The position numbers and the translations under genes are program-made. A DNA stretch of 64,000 nt from Eriocheir sinensis. Lineage: Eukaryota; Arthropoda; Malacostraca; Decapoda; Varunidae. The notes under the pieces are model-generated. The model was not told the origin of the DNA. It saw only the letters and a list, made by a program, of their open reading frames with translations, and searched no databases. The stretch is from positions 10,263,583-10,327,582 of the forward strand of contig NC_066518.1 of assembly GCF_024679095.1 (NCBI RefSeq), written 5' to 3'. The first letter of the stretch is position 1, and the number at the start of each line of letters is the position of its first letter. Shown one piece after another: positions 1-10,669 of the stretch.

Positions 1-92
1 GGAGTAATGAAGGATGTAATAGGGATAGGAATGCTTAGAGGTTGATGATATGCGGGATGATGCTGTAAACTGGTGGAGATGAAGAGTGGAGA

Positions 93-374
93 TAAAAAAA
101 AGTGGAGATAAAAAGTGGCTGCTGTGGGGTAAGGAGCTGGTGAAAAAAATGAATGAATGAATGAATTATTAAATGAATGAATAAAAAAAATATCGCAATA
201 ACAAAAATAAAGAAATGGAAAAAATGAACGAATAAAGCAAGTTAGAAAGCAAATAACAAGTAATGAATGAATGAAAGAATGAAAAGAAGGAAGGAAAAAA
301 TAAGTGTGTAAGAAGCAAAAAACAATTAAGGAATAAAGAATGAAAGGTAAAAGAAAAGAATTAATAAAATAAAG
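93..374. repeat. Direct duplicate segment, copy 1
   Basis: This A/G-rich block of about 280 bp recurs at 1347-1632 in the same orientation with small indels and substitutions. Shared landmarks in order are a TGGCTGCTGTGGGGTAA word, an (AATG)n stretch, TATCGCAATAACAAA, GAACGAATAAAGCAAG and TAAGTGTGTAAGAAGC. It has no coding potential. The copies are about 970 bp apart, so this is a local duplication or two copies of an unrecognised repeat. Confidence 0.85.
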
Positions 375-715
375 GATGCTCAGGGAGATGGTAATGTTAC
401 GGATGCTGATGACGCATTAGAAGGAGTTTTCTTGCCCCAACCCAGACTTGGATTATTTATTATCTTAACGACCGTGCTGCAAGCTTAATGGCTACACTGC
501 TAACGGTGTGCAGCCTCCTACTTAGTGTTAATTTATCGGTCTGTTGCATATGGAGACCAAGGACACAGAAGACCAGGTATTGAATCGTGACTAGGGGTTA
601 AAAGAACACAGAATTAGGAGTGGAAATGTAACAGGTTGTATAGAATAATGAGACTTAAATAAAATAGTAAGAATAGTAAGTAAATGAAAAAGAATAAAAA
701 AAGAAGACTGCAAGA
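375..715. other. Unassigned non-coding stretch
   Basis: I see no gene, repeat or RNA here. The composition is mixed and less A-rich than its surroundings, so it may be unique spacer DNA. Confidence 0.5.
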
Positions 716-872
716 TTTTTTTTTTTACAGCAAAGGAGTCAGTTCAAGGGCATAAGAAAAAGGAAACAAATATGAAAAAAAAGCCCGCTAGTCACTGCTC
801 CTAAAAAGAGTTAGAGGAGTGGCCGAGAGGTCAATTTCGAGAGGTGAGGTGTCCTGATACCCTCCTCTTGAG
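716..872 (-). mobile_element. SINE-A-like poly(A)-tailed repeat, copy 1
   Basis: This is one of seven copies in the window of an element of about 160 bp. Read on the minus strand it runs from a CTCAAGAGGAGGGTATCAGG start, through a GGCCACTCCTC region and an AGCGGGCTTTTTTTTC word, to a TGCTGTAAAAA end. The plus strand therefore shows a T-run first. It has no ORF of its own and no convincing target-site duplication. It is best called a SINE or the 3' end of an unidentified LINE, and the class is inferred from the A-tail and dispersion only. Confidence 0.8.
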
Positions 873-1346
873 ATTGGGATATAAATGTTGCTTTCGAAGA
901 TAATATTACGACTCTCACGTAAATCAAGGCGTCTAGGAATGAACATATAGTAGAGAGAGAACGGCGTGTTAGTATTAGTGACGTGAGGTTAAAGTACTTA
1001 CGAAAGATCAATAACTTGCATAACTGTACTAAAAGATAAGAGTCGGATAAGACTTTACGAAGGGACATTACCATACAGAGAAAGCGTTGCATCGAACCAC
1101 GAGGGAGACAAAGAAAATAGTGGAAGGGTTGAAGGACAGAAGAAAGAAAGTTTGAGAATCGTTAAGAGGATAAAAAGAGATGACGAGGCAGATGCAGCGG
1201 AAAAAAAACTGACCGTGAGAGGGACGCAGAGAGCAAAAAACGCATAAACAGGATAATCCACTTTACAAAATCTTGAAACTGATGCAAATGAGTAGATTTC
1301 CTTAATGGCCAATGTGATGTACAGGCAATTTGTTAATGTGGGTGCT
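873..1346. other. Unassigned non-coding stretch
   Basis: This is moderately A/G-rich sequence between the SINE-A copy and the second 280-bp duplicate. I recognise no gene or repeat in it. Confidence 0.5.
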
Positions 1347-1632
1347 GAAAAAGTGGAGATAAGAAGTGGCTGCTGTGGGGTAAAGAATTGGTGAAAAAAA
1401 TGAATGAATGAATGAATAATTGAATGAATAAATAAGAAAATGAAATATCGCAATAACAAAGAGAAAGAAAAGGAAAAAGTGAACGAATAAAGCAAGTTAG
1501 AAAGCAAATAACAAGTAATGAATGAATGAAGGAATGAAGAAAAGAAGGAAAGAAAAAATAAGTGTGTAAGAAGCAAAAAAAAGGAAGGAATAAAGAATAA
1601 AAGGTAAAAGAAAATAATTAATAAAATAGAGG
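1347..1632. repeat. Direct duplicate segment, copy 2
   Basis: This copy is homologous to 93-374 over its whole length. Differences are scattered point changes and short indels in A-runs. Homology stops near the TTAATAAAATA word, after which this copy continues into a purine minisatellite that the first copy lacks. Confidence 0.85.
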
Positions 1633-1689
1633 AAAAAAAGGAAGGACAAGAACAAAAAGTACAAAAAAAGAAAGAAAGAAGGAAGAGAG

Positions 1690-1915
1690 GAAGAAAGAAA
1701 GTCCGGAAGGAAAAGAGATAGAAAAGAGGACAGGAAGGAAGGGAGGAAGGAAGGAAGAGAGATAGAAAAGAGGACAAGAAGGAAGGAAGTAAAGAAGAAA
1801 GGCAGGAAGGAAGAGAGATAGAGAAGATGACAAGAAGGAAGGGAGGAAAGAAGGAAGGCAGGAAGGAAGAGAGATAGAGAAGAGGACAAGAAGGAAGGGA
1901 GGAAGGCAGGAAAGG
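1690..1915. repeat. Purine minisatellite, about 56-bp unit
   Basis: Units share an AGAGATAGA word at 1714, 1758, 1814 and 1870, giving spacings of 44, 56 and 56 bp. The plus strand is almost pure A/G. Frames opening across it on the minus strand are Ser/Phe/Leu low complexity and not genes. Confidence 0.75.
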
Positions 1916-2021
1916 CGTGCTACTCCTTGGGAAGAGTGCCAAATGGTGCCACTTTCCTGTTACAATCATGAAAAGGAAGAATTCGTTTACGACCGATTAA
2001 GTGATATCTGTGTTGTACCCT

Positions 2022-2024
<3 letters not shown>

Positions 2025-2068
<44 letters not shown>
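2025..2068. repeat. (GA)n microsatellite
   Basis: Uninterrupted GA dinucleotide array of about 44 bp. Confidence 0.98.
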
Positions 2069-2069
<1 letters not shown>

Positions 2070-2796
2070 AAACAAATAAACAGAAAATCAGTTAAAAGGA
2101 AATGAATGAATGAAGAAAGAAAAAAAAGACGCAAGTAAGGAAGGGAGAAGGAAAAAAAACGTATGTAAGAGGCATGAAAATGAATGAACGAGGGAAGAAA
2201 GAGAGGAAGCAAGAATCCGTGAATCGAGAAAGGAAGAAAGGACGATGCGAAAAAAAAAAGAAAAAAAAAAACAATACGACGAATTTTAGATCCCGAAGAC
2301 TCAACCAATAAATTCCACTCACCCCAAAAGCTCGTCGCACCTGCCTTGTCACGCCTCGCAGACAGGTAGGCCGGCACCACACCTCTCTCTGTCCCGCGCC
2401 CCGTGTGTGTCCCCTCGCCGCACCGCCTACCTGTCCGCAGCACCTGGCCCGGTTAAGGTGTTTAAATACGGGCTTTTCGGCGTCCTTTAGGGGTCCGGTG
2501 AGGTGTTCCGAGGGTCATTCATGTCCTTCCAACCATTTTTTTATCAGTTGTTTATATGTTTTTCACAGTTTCTGAGTTTTAATTGGTGTTGTTTCCGTTT
2601 TTAAGAGTTTTGTCTTTAATGAATCCGGTTCATTATCCAAGTCGTTAGTGTGTTTTTTAATGTTCCGTCCGTCATTTGAATGTGGTGTTTCGTTATGCGT
2701 TTTTGGAATTTATGGTGCGTGAGTGAGTGAGTGAGTGCGTGATTGAGTGTGAGTGTGAGGGAAGTTGTGTGTGTGTGTGGAGTGGGGGGGGGATGG

Positions 2797-2799
<3 letters not shown>
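2069..2799. other. Unassigned; purine-rich, then GC-rich, then T/G-rich
   Basis: 2069-2280 is A/G-rich low complexity. 2300-2450 is GC-rich with several CACCTG/CAGGTG words and could hold an untranslated exon or regulatory DNA, but no splice-bounded frame is convincing. 2460-2700 is T-rich, followed by GTGA repeats leading into the (GT)n array. Confidence 0.4.

Positions 2800-2852
<53 letters not shown>
2800..2852. repeat. (GT)n microsatellite, tail of SINE-C
   Basis: Pure GT array of about 52 bp. On the minus strand it is (CA)n directly continuing the 3' end of the adjacent SINE. Confidence 0.97.
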
Positions 2853-2855
<3 letters not shown>

Positions 2856-3105
2856 TCATAACGGCCTGATCACGTGTTGGACTCGTAATCACCAGCAGGT
2901 ATCCTCCCGACATGAGCAAGTGCTTTTTATCGTCGATCTCGGGTGCTGCCAGGACCTCACACACCACACACCCCATCCCCCTTGCTCAAGGGGGGACAGT
3001 AACCACTCTTAGTCAACGGAAAGAATCCGGCCTGAGCGGGCTCGAACCGCCGCCCTGTCAGACTGTGAAGCCTGGCAGCGCAGCGCTCTAACCAGTTGCG
3101 CCACG

Positions 3106-3107
<2 letters not shown>
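2853..3107 (-). mobile_element. tRNA-derived SINE (SINE-C)
   Basis: On the minus strand the head starts CTCCGTGGCGCAACTGG, with an RNA polymerase III A-box-like TGGCGCAACTGGTTAGAGC at about 3084-3102 and a B box GGTTCGAGCCC at 3038-3048. Together these form a tRNA-like region of about 75 bp. A non-tRNA body of about 180 bp follows, containing GAGATCGACGATAAAAAGC and GTGATTACGAGTCCAAC words, and ends in ATGAATTACACAC running into (CA)n. Promoter boxes plus unrelated body plus simple-repeat tail is the standard SINE architecture. The long body and degraded cloverleaf argue against a functional tRNA gene. Confidence 0.85.

Positions 3108-3138
<31 letters not shown>
3107..3138. repeat. (GT)n microsatellite 5' of SINE-C
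   Basis: GT array of about 32 bp abutting the SINE head, so the element is bounded by (CA)n on both sides in its own sense. Confidence 0.97.
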
Positions 3139-3142
<4 letters not shown>

Positions 3143-3321
3143 TTTTACACGATGAACATAACTGCTTTTTTTTTTTTTATCCAGTAACGTACATGTTCAT
3201 ATTTCGTTTAACTCTCCTCGTACAATTTTTTTTTTGTATTTGCAGGCTAAATATCGATATTCTTTTATTTTTTTGTCGAACTTTTGTGCTATTTTACGGA
3301 GCGTGTGTGGTTTGAATGCTA

Positions 3322-3323
<2 letters not shown>

Positions 3324-3399
<76 letters not shown>
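3324..3399. repeat. (CA)n microsatellite
   Basis: Pure CA array of about 76 bp, ending about 40 bp upstream of the recognisable LINE-1 coding homology. Confidence 0.98.
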
Positions 3400-3403
<4 letters not shown>

Positions 3404-3433
3404 CATTACTTCGTGTTCTGTGTGCGTCGTTTC

Positions 3434-5207
3434 GTGTTCATTCCGATGCCGAAAACAAACACAGGGGAGCTAGTAGAAAATTACGAAAATATGAGCACAT
3501 TGTTGAACGACTACTTCCTTTCAGTATTCACACAGGAGGATCGAACGACTATACCGGAAAGAGTTCAGGTGTACGAGGGCGGGGATGGCGATAAATTGAG
3601 GGATATAATCATTACCAGGCAAGTAGTTCAGGATGAGATAGATAAGCTTAAGAAGAACAAGTCGCCAGGTCCTGACGGGATATTTCCGAGGGTATTAAAG
3701 GAGCTAGGTGATATAATCAGTGACCCACTAACCGACATCTTAAAGATCTCGTTAAAAACTGCCTATGTGCCGAGCCTAAGGAAAGTAGCTAAAGTGACGC
3801 CGATTTTCAAAAAGGTGGACATGTCAGTTGCTTCAAACTATCGCCCAAATAGCATAAAATCGTTAATAGGGAAGATGATGGAGTACATAATAGCCAGGAA
3901 CATTCAGGAGCATTTAGAAACATAGCTTAATTCACGACTCGCAGCATGGGTTCACAAAAGGTAGGTCATGCCTCACCAATCTCTTGTCCTTCTACAATAA
4001 AGTATTTGAGGCGGTTGACAGAGATGAAAATTATGATGTAATCTATCTTGATTTTAGTAAAGCGTTTGACAAAGTTCCTCACCAACGACTGTTGCTTAAA
4101 TTACAGGCTCACGGAGTAGAGGGTAAAGTTTTGAACTGGGTCAAGGCGTGGCTTAGCAATAGGAAGCAAAGAGTGCAAATCAATGGTAAAAGATCTGACT
4201 GGGGATGTGTTACAGTGGGGTCCCACAAGGTTCGGTATTAGGTCCACTTTTGTTTATTATTTATATCAATGACTTAGACACAGGAATTAGTAGTGATGTT
4301 AGTAAATTTGCAGATGATACCAAGATCGGTAGAGTAATTGAGTCGGATCAGGACGCTAGTATTCTCCAAGGTGAACTCAACAGATTATATGACTGGGCGG
4401 ATAAATGGCAGATGGAGTTCAATGTAGGGAAGTGCAGTATTCTGAGTGTAGGTAGAACAACCCCTCACATAACTATTGCTTAAATGACACTCTCATAAGT
4501 AGGTCTGGGTGCGAGAGGATTTAGGGGTCTTAGTGAGCTCTGATCTCCGTCCAGGGCACAATGCATTCAAGCTAGAAATCGAGCTAATAGGGTACTGGGA
4601 TTTATTTCAAGGAGCGTAAGCAACAGAAGCCCGAAGTCTTCCTCAAACTATATTTAGCATTAGTTAGACCTCATCTTGACTATGCGGTTCAGTTCTGGTC
4701 ACCCTACTATAGAATGGATATCAAAATGTTAGAATCGGTGCAGAGGAGGATGACTAAGATGATTCAGGGGTTGAGAAACTTGCCATACGAGGAAAGACTC
4801 AAACAGTTAAACTTGCATTCTCTAGAAAGGCGAAGGGTGCGTGGAGACATGATCGAGGTTTATAAATGGATGAAGGGCTTTAATAAGGGAGACATTCATA
4901 AGGTTTTGTTGGTAAGAGAACCGGGTAGGACACGAAGTAACGGGTTTAAACTGGATAAATTCAGATTCAACAGGGACATAGGCAAAAATTGGTTTACTAA
5001 CAGGGTGGTGGATGAGTGGAATAGGCTTAGCAGTCATGTGGTGAGTGCCAATACAATTGTCACATTCAAAAATAGACTAGATAAATTCATGGACAGCGAT
5101 AATAGGTGGGGTTAGATACACGGGAGCTTAGGGTCAAAGGAGCTGCCTCGTACAGGCCTACCGGCCTCTTGCAGACTCCTGCGTTCTTATGTTCTTATGT
5201 TCTTATG
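3434..5207 (+). pseudogene. Truncated CR1/jockey-like non-LTR retrotransposon (LINE-1), broken reverse transcriptase
   Basis: Conceptual translation shows non-LTR reverse transcriptase blocks in order: KSPGPDGIFPRVLKEL (about 3658-3705), ending near SNYRP (3833); LDFSKAFDKVPHQRLL; SGVPQGSVLGPLLFIIYIND (about 4210-4270); catalytic FADD (about 4309-4320); then a C-terminal region with RPHLDYAVQFWSP and LNLHSLERRRVRGDMIEVYK (to 5115). These lie in at least three frames, broken by a stop at about 3923, a frame change near 4210-4240 and decay at 4480-4680, so no active enzyme is encoded. The endonuclease domain and ORF1 are missing by 5' truncation. The 3' end carries three direct GTTCTTAT octamers (5183-5206). 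Short tandem octamer ends are typical of the CR1 group, which supports that placement. The exact clade is unresolved. Confidence 0.93.
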
Positions 5208-5935
5208 TGCGATATTACATTTTTTTTATCTGGTAATAACGCCGATTTTTTTTCTCATTTCATTAATCTCCTAATTACCTGCCTCTTGCACTGAACTTTC
5301 CCGCGTGTGAATTAAGGAGAGAATTTAATTTTGCCTCGCGGAGCATCGTGGGCTAATAATTCTCGGTGGGTGAATATTGTGAGGGAATGGAGGTGTTGTC
5401 TTTGGCGCGAATAACATTATCTGCTGAAGGGAAATAAATGGACAAGTACGCATTTTATGAGTCTCGGGCGTGAAGGGCCAATGATGGTATTTCGTATTCA
5501 GGTGATATTGGTGTGGAATTATCTGACGCAATAACGTTTTCATTCTTCGTATTCTGACAAACACACATAAATAGTAGAAAGAAACACGGCATATACGTAT
5601 TAGGAAATATTATTGTTTTTAAGAACGTTTATATAGAGTTCAAGCATTTTTCTAACGAATTTCAGCGAGGTAAAAGTTAGAGAAAATCTTGTAATATAAA
5701 AAGAGAAACAAACTAATGAAAAGTAAACTAGACTGATAATAAGTGATGGTGTAGCGTAAATGAAAAAGGATGTCATTATTTTGTGATTATGATGATGCTG
5801 AGATGATGATACTAACGCCGATGATGAAAATGTGAGGAAAATTAAGAAAAACTCGGTATCCTCGTATTCATCCATGAAACAGGAAGGAATTTCAACAAAC
5901 CGATAAAAGAAAAAGAAAACTAAAACCTCTACAAA
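5208..5935. other. Unassigned AT-rich stretch
   Basis: AT-rich, non-repetitive sequence with no gene signature seen on either strand. Frames up to about 90 codons on the minus strand have no recognisable domain. Confidence 0.5.
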
Positions 5936-6795
5936 CCTTCCTTTCTTCCTGTTTCTATACTCATCTCCACTTACCCTCCCATCCCCCTTTCATTCCCTCC
6001 CTTCTCCGCTACGCACCTTCATTCCTTTCTCCTCCTTTCCTCCTTTCTATCATTCCATCCATCAGGCAAGGCTCTGTAACTTCCTAACTTCCGAGCACTC
6101 ACGTACAGGATTAACCCCATCACGGTCACACGCAAGAAAGGAAGCCAAGCACGGAGTCTATCACCTGTGCCTTAAGACTCACCTGACTGGAGTAATTAGT
6201 ATGTGACGGGTGATTGGCTCGCACCTTGAAACATAACGCAAAGTAGTCCCGCTGCGTCGCTTACCTCGGAAGGACAATAGGTTATATTAAAGAACAGGAA
6301 AGCACGTCTCTCTAGTCTTTGTTCCTTCCAGCATCACTAACACCCTCCATTGCTCTCCATCCACTCGTTAAACGCCTACTCCTCCTCGTTCTCGTCCTTG
6401 CCCTTGCCCTCTTATTTTTCTCTCCTTCCTCCTCTTCCTCCTTCTCCTAAACCTCCTCCTCTGCATTCTCTCTCCCTGATTCTTTTTTTCCTTTTTTCTC
6501 TCCTACTTTCTCCTCCTCCTCCTCCTCTTGCTTCTTACTTTTTCTTCTTCTTCTTCGTTTTCTTCCTATTCATCCTGTCCTCCTCCTCTTCCTCGCGTCC
6601 CGTAACTCTGCCCAGACCTACGAGTGTTAATTTCTCTGAGTGGTAAGCGTTGGAGGGCGAGGCGGCGGAGGCGGTAGAGGAGGTGGCTAACTCTCATTAC
6701 GGGGAAGGGCTGTAAAAGGGCTAAAGTGGCTCCCCCCCTCCCCCTCCATCACCCTCCCTGACCCCCCCCCAACACACACCAGCACGGCGGCGACA

Positions 6796-6880
6796 ATGAC
6801 GGAGCAGGAGGAGGAGGAGAAGGTGGAAGAAGAGGAGGTGGAAGAAGAGGAGGTGGAGGAGGAGGAGGAGGTAAAAAGAA
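6796..6880. repeat. GGA/GAA purine triplet block
   Basis: Degenerate (GAG/GAA/GTG) triplets give a Glu/Val-rich frame beginning at an ATG at 6796 that continues into Thr-rich (ACC)n and stops at about 7062. With no domain and repeat-derived codons, I treat it as low complexity. Confidence 0.7.
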
Positions 6881-7070
6881 AAGAGCATCATATTCTAAAT
6901 ACTTTCACCACCACCCCTACCACCACCATTACCACCACTGGCACCGAAACGACACAACGGAACACTTCGTACGCCACTGAAACGTATACAAAGCACGTGG
7001 TAAAGTTTACGAGGGAGCTATTTAGACCGGCTGACGATGACGATAGTAGCGAAGTGAAGTGAAGGGTTCG

Positions 7071-7096
7071 TACGTGTGTGTGTGTGTGTGTGAGTT

Positions 7097-7127
<31 letters not shown>

Positions 7128-7135
7128 AAGAATGT
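7071..7135. repeat. (GT)n followed by (GA)n
   Basis: Two short imperfect GT arrays run directly into a short GA array. Confidence 0.9.
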
Positions 7136-7545
7136 TGTGAATGTTATGATCCTCTTGAGCTCCTTTGATGAGACTATAAACCCCGCATAGCTAGTTGTTC
7201 CCTTCCTTCTTCTTCTCTTTTAATATCTGCCATGGTTATCTATTAGTCCCCCCCCCCCCACACACACACCCTACCCCTCAGCCCCCACCAGCCAGTACTC
7301 CCCTTTCCTCCTACCTTCCACTTCTCTATCCACCCATGCACTCACTTTCTCTCCTCCTCTCTACCCATATCACAGCTCTCTCATTCTCCTCTCCCCTTTT
7401 CTCCTCCCCCTCCCCCAAGTATACATCTTTCAGTATTCTCCTTTCCTCTTTTCCATTTATCTATCCACCCACCCACTCATTCACTCACTTCGCTTCCTCT
7501 TCATTACACATCTCGTAGCTCTCTTTTTCTCTCCTCTTCTCATTT

Positions 7546-8006
7546 TTCACCTTTCTTCTTTTCTTTTCCATTTGTCCAACCACTTAGCTTCCCCTCTCCT
7601 CTTAAACATCTTTCAGCTCTCTCCTTTTCTCTTTCCCTTTTCTAATTTCTCCTTCTCCATCCCATTTGTCCAACCACTAACTTCTCACCCTGTTGCACAT
7701 CCCCCAGTACACCCTATACGAGATCTTGCCTCCCTCAATTTCCTTTTTCATTCCTCGTTTTCTCCTTTCTATCCTCTCTCTCAGGTTTCTCCTTCTCTCT
7801 TCCCCTTTTCCATTGTCTAGCCACTCACTTTTCACCCTGTTGCACATCCCCCAGTACACCCTATACGAGATCTTGCCTCCCTCAATTTCCTTTTTCATTC
7901 CTCGTTTTCTCCTTTCTATCCCCTCTCTCAGCTTTCTCCTTCTCTCTTCCCCTTTTCCATTGTCTAGCCACTCACTTTTCACCCTCTTGCACATCTCCCA
8001 GCACAC
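7546..8006. repeat. 147-bp tandem repeat
   Basis: The word TTGCACATC begins at 7693, 7840 and 7987, so two spacings are exactly 147 bp. The units from 7693 and 7840 are nearly identical and include CAGTACACCCTATACGAGAT and CTCCTTCTCTCTTCCCC words. A diverged unit lies upstream (about 7546-7692) and a partial unit continues after 7987. 147 is divisible by three, so a frame stays open through both units, but its product is Ser/Phe/Leu-rich and unrecognised. Confidence 0.9.
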
Positions 8007-8354
8007 CTTCCTTCTCTTCTGCCTCCCTCACCTTCCTCTCTTTCTTCATTCCTTTCCTTTTCTCTCTTTCCTTCCTCATTCTGGTTGTTATTTCGCTTTT
8101 TCCTTCTCTCCCTCTTCCTCCTTTTGTATAAGTCAGATTTCGCACTTGGCTTCTTTCATCAGTTCCTTCCCTCAAAAATGATTCGCTTTCTCTTTTTCGT
8201 GAAGCTCCTCTTCCTTCCTTTCATTATATTCCACCCACTCTTACCCCAATTATTCCTTTCCTTCTTCCTCATTTCCCTCCTTCGACTGCCTTATCCATTT
8301 GATTTAACATTTTTCATCAGACCGTTCCTTTCTTCTCTTGTTCATCCTCTTCTT

Positions 8355-8860
8355 CCTTTCTTCTTTCCTCGGTAACGCTCTCTTCCAGTTACTTCTTTTC
8401 TCATACTTTCCATCATTTCTTCCCTTCCATTTGAGTCCTCCTTTCTTCCTTACCATTTTCCTTCCTTCTGTTATTCCCTCTCTCTTCCTCCTTTCTTCTT
8501 TTCTCAGTAACGTTCTTTTCCAGTCACTTCTCTTCTCAAGCCTTTCATCATTTCCTTCCTTCCTTTTGATTCCCGTTTTTTCCATCAGAGCTCTCCTTTC
8601 TTTCCTACATTTTTCCTTTCTTTCTGTCATTCCCTCTCTTCCCCTTCACTTCCTTCTCTTAGTAACGCTATTTTCCAGTCACTTGTTTTCCTCATGCCTT
8701 TCATAATTCCCTCCCCTCCTTTAGATTTCCCCTTTTTCATCTAATTCCTTCTTTCTTCCTTCCTTTCTCCTTCCTTCTGTCACTCCTTCTCTTCATCTTC
8801 CCTTCTTTCTCTTAGTAACGCTCTCTTCCAGTCACTTTCTTCCTTTCTCCCTTTTATTCC
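8355..8860. repeat. Diverged tandem array, period about 135-155 bp
   Basis: The landmark (A/G)GTAACGCTCTCTTCCAGT recurs, with substitutions, at 8371, 8506, 8661 and 8814, giving spacings of 135, 155 and 153 bp. The intervening C/T-rich sequence has drifted. The array is distinct in sequence from the 147-bp array just upstream. Confidence 0.85.
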
Positions 8861-9363
8861 ATCTATCATTCACTTCCTTTTGCTCCTCTAATCCTCAGTT
8901 GTTCCCGCAGTCACATTCTCTCGTTAAATCATTAATTCCCTTTATTCCCTTGTTTTATGCGCCCTCTTAATTATTTCCCATCTTTCTCCCTTCATCACTC
9001 GCTCCCCTCCTTTTAACCCCTTCCTCCGTCTCTCCCTACATTAGCTCCTTTCTCCCTGTCTCCAGCCTCCACCCGACCACTTCCTCTCCCTCTTCCGGCC
9101 TATCATTTTCCTGCTTCACACTCACCCATGATTAATTTGTCCTTTTTCCCTGCTGGCTTCTCTTTTAGTCCGTTTCCCCCCACTTTCCTGCCCCGCTGAT
9201 TGTGACCCTAAAGATATCCATTCGTTTATAGGTCCTCCTCTCCTCCTCCCCTCCTTCTCCTGACCTGTCTCTGATATGGTACATGTTCTATTATCTTTTA
9301 TAGGTTGAAGAATATGTATTATGTTTCCTAAATGGTTCGAAAATGACTGCCTCTCTTCTCCTT

Positions 9364-9690
9364 TCTTTTTTCTTTGTCTTTCTTTCTTTCTTTCTTTCTT
9401 TCTTTCCTTCTTTCTTTCTTTCTTTCTCTTTTTCTTTCCTTCTTCCTCTTTCATTATGTATTTTTCTTTCTTTGTCTCTCATTCTCTTTTTTCTTTCTTT
9501 TCCTTTCTCTTTCTTTCTTTCTTCCTTTTTTCTCTTTCTTTCTTTCTCTCTTTTCCTTCTATTTCTTTTTTTTCTCTCGTTCCTTCTCTTTCTTTCGTTC
9601 GTTCTGTCTTCCTTTTCTTCGTTCTATCTTTCTTTCTTTCCTTCCTTCCTTTTCTCCTTCTTTCTTTCTTTCTCTCTCCCTCCAAGACTT
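9364..9690. repeat. (TTTC)n-rich low complexity
   Basis: Imperfect TTTC tetranucleotide array interspersed with TTCC and TTCG variants over about 320 bp. It gives a long polypyrimidine strand and spurious Phe/Leu/Ser frames. Confidence 0.95.
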
Positions 9691-9759
9691 CAAGCTCTTC
9701 ATCATCTATACTCACAACGGGATTCCACAAAGCGAGTTATCAAAATCCTAAAGCCTATA

Positions 9760-9762
<3 letters not shown>

Positions 9763-9838
<76 letters not shown>
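9763..9838. repeat. (GT)n microsatellite
   Basis: Pure GT array of about 76 bp. Confidence 0.98.
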
Positions 9839-9839
<1 letters not shown>

Positions 9840-9957
9840 CTCATCAGTGGTCTTATTCTCCATGTCGCAGTGTTTATGTGTGTGTGCGTGTGTTTGTGTG
9901 CCTCCAAAAACCTGCCTTTTGCCGCACCGCTAAGCCGCCCCTGCCGCTATCAGGCCG

Positions 9958-10053
9958 ACACACACCACCACCACCACCACCAACACCACCGCCACCACCA
10001 CCACCACCACCACCATCACCGCCACCACCACCACTACCACCACCAACACCACC
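9958..10053. repeat. (CAC)n trinucleotide array
   Basis: Imperfect CAC/CCA triplets over about 95 bp, with GCC and CAA variants. It reads as His-rich, Pro-rich or (reverse) Gly/Val-rich peptide depending on frame. Confidence 0.95.
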
Positions 10054-10408
10054 GTTCCACCTGCCCTGCCTGCTGCCTGCCTCATGATGTCTCTCGTCTC
10101 GACACACACACACACAAAAAAAAAAAAGAACAAGAGGCACAAAATGAAAAGCAAGAGGACGAAGAACATTAACAAAAATTATCAACAAATGCATAATATT
10201 TTTGGGGTGACTTAACTTCTACTACATACACACAGCATATTGAAGGTATTTTTTTAAAAGGTAAGTTATTTAAGTCTTGATCTGTTTATCTCGCCATGAA
10301 CAACAACAAACAGTATCAAGAATAAGAGTAACATCAATAAAATCAACGACAACAACATCTGCAAAACCTTCTCCATCCCTGCCACATTAAATTAGTACTG
10401 CATTACTG

Positions 10409-10410
<2 letters not shown>

Positions 10411-10459
<49 letters not shown>
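10411..10459. repeat. (CT)n microsatellite
   Basis: Pure CT array of about 49 bp. Confidence 0.98.
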
Positions 10460-10462
<3 letters not shown>

Positions 10463-10501
10463 GAATCGTTCTCTTGACGTGACTATCTGATGACTGCCTT
10501 T

Positions 10502-10668
10502 CGTGTGCGTCTTCTCGTGTGCGTTTTCCTGTGTGCGTCTTCTAGTGTGCCTTTTCCTGTATGCGTATCCCTGTATGCGTATCCCTGTGTGTGTCTCCCA
10601 GTGTGCGTCTCCCAGTGTGAGTCTCCTTGTGTGCGTATCTTCGTGTGGGTCTCCTCGTGTGCGTATAA
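10502..10668. repeat. 15-bp minisatellite
   Basis: About eleven copies of a 15-bp unit resembling GTGTGCGTCTCCTCG, with variants ending in CTAG, CTGT, CAGT or TTGT. Because 15 is a multiple of three, short Cys/Val/Ser/Pro-rich five-residue peptide repeats appear in all frames. I do not call them a gene. Confidence 0.9.
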
Positions 10669-10669
10669 G

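Larger units (their letters stand above)
5936..9700. repeat. Pyrimidine-rich domain with tandem substructure
   Basis: The plus strand is dominated by C/T for about 3.7 kb, interrupted by a mixed block at 6070-6340, a GGA/GAA block at 6796-6880 and (GT)n/(GA)n at 7071-7135. Two better-defined tandem arrays lie inside it and are listed separately. Long frames on either strand are Phe/Ser/Leu/Pro-rich or Lys/Arg/Glu-rich low complexity, so I call no genes. Confidence 0.75.

Noticed and set aside
2853..3107. Functional tRNA gene on the minus strand
   Set aside because: A and B boxes are present, but the region continues into a 180-bp SINE body and I could not fold an intact acceptor stem.
3324..3434. 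Counting the CR1-like LINE-1 as another (CA)n-targeted insertion
   Set aside because: About 40 bp of non-repeat sequence separates it from the (CA)n and its 3' flank is not CA-rich.
7546..8860. CRISPR-like array
   Set aside because: Repeats are about 150 bp, diverged and without unique spacers of constant size, and the genome is eukaryotic.
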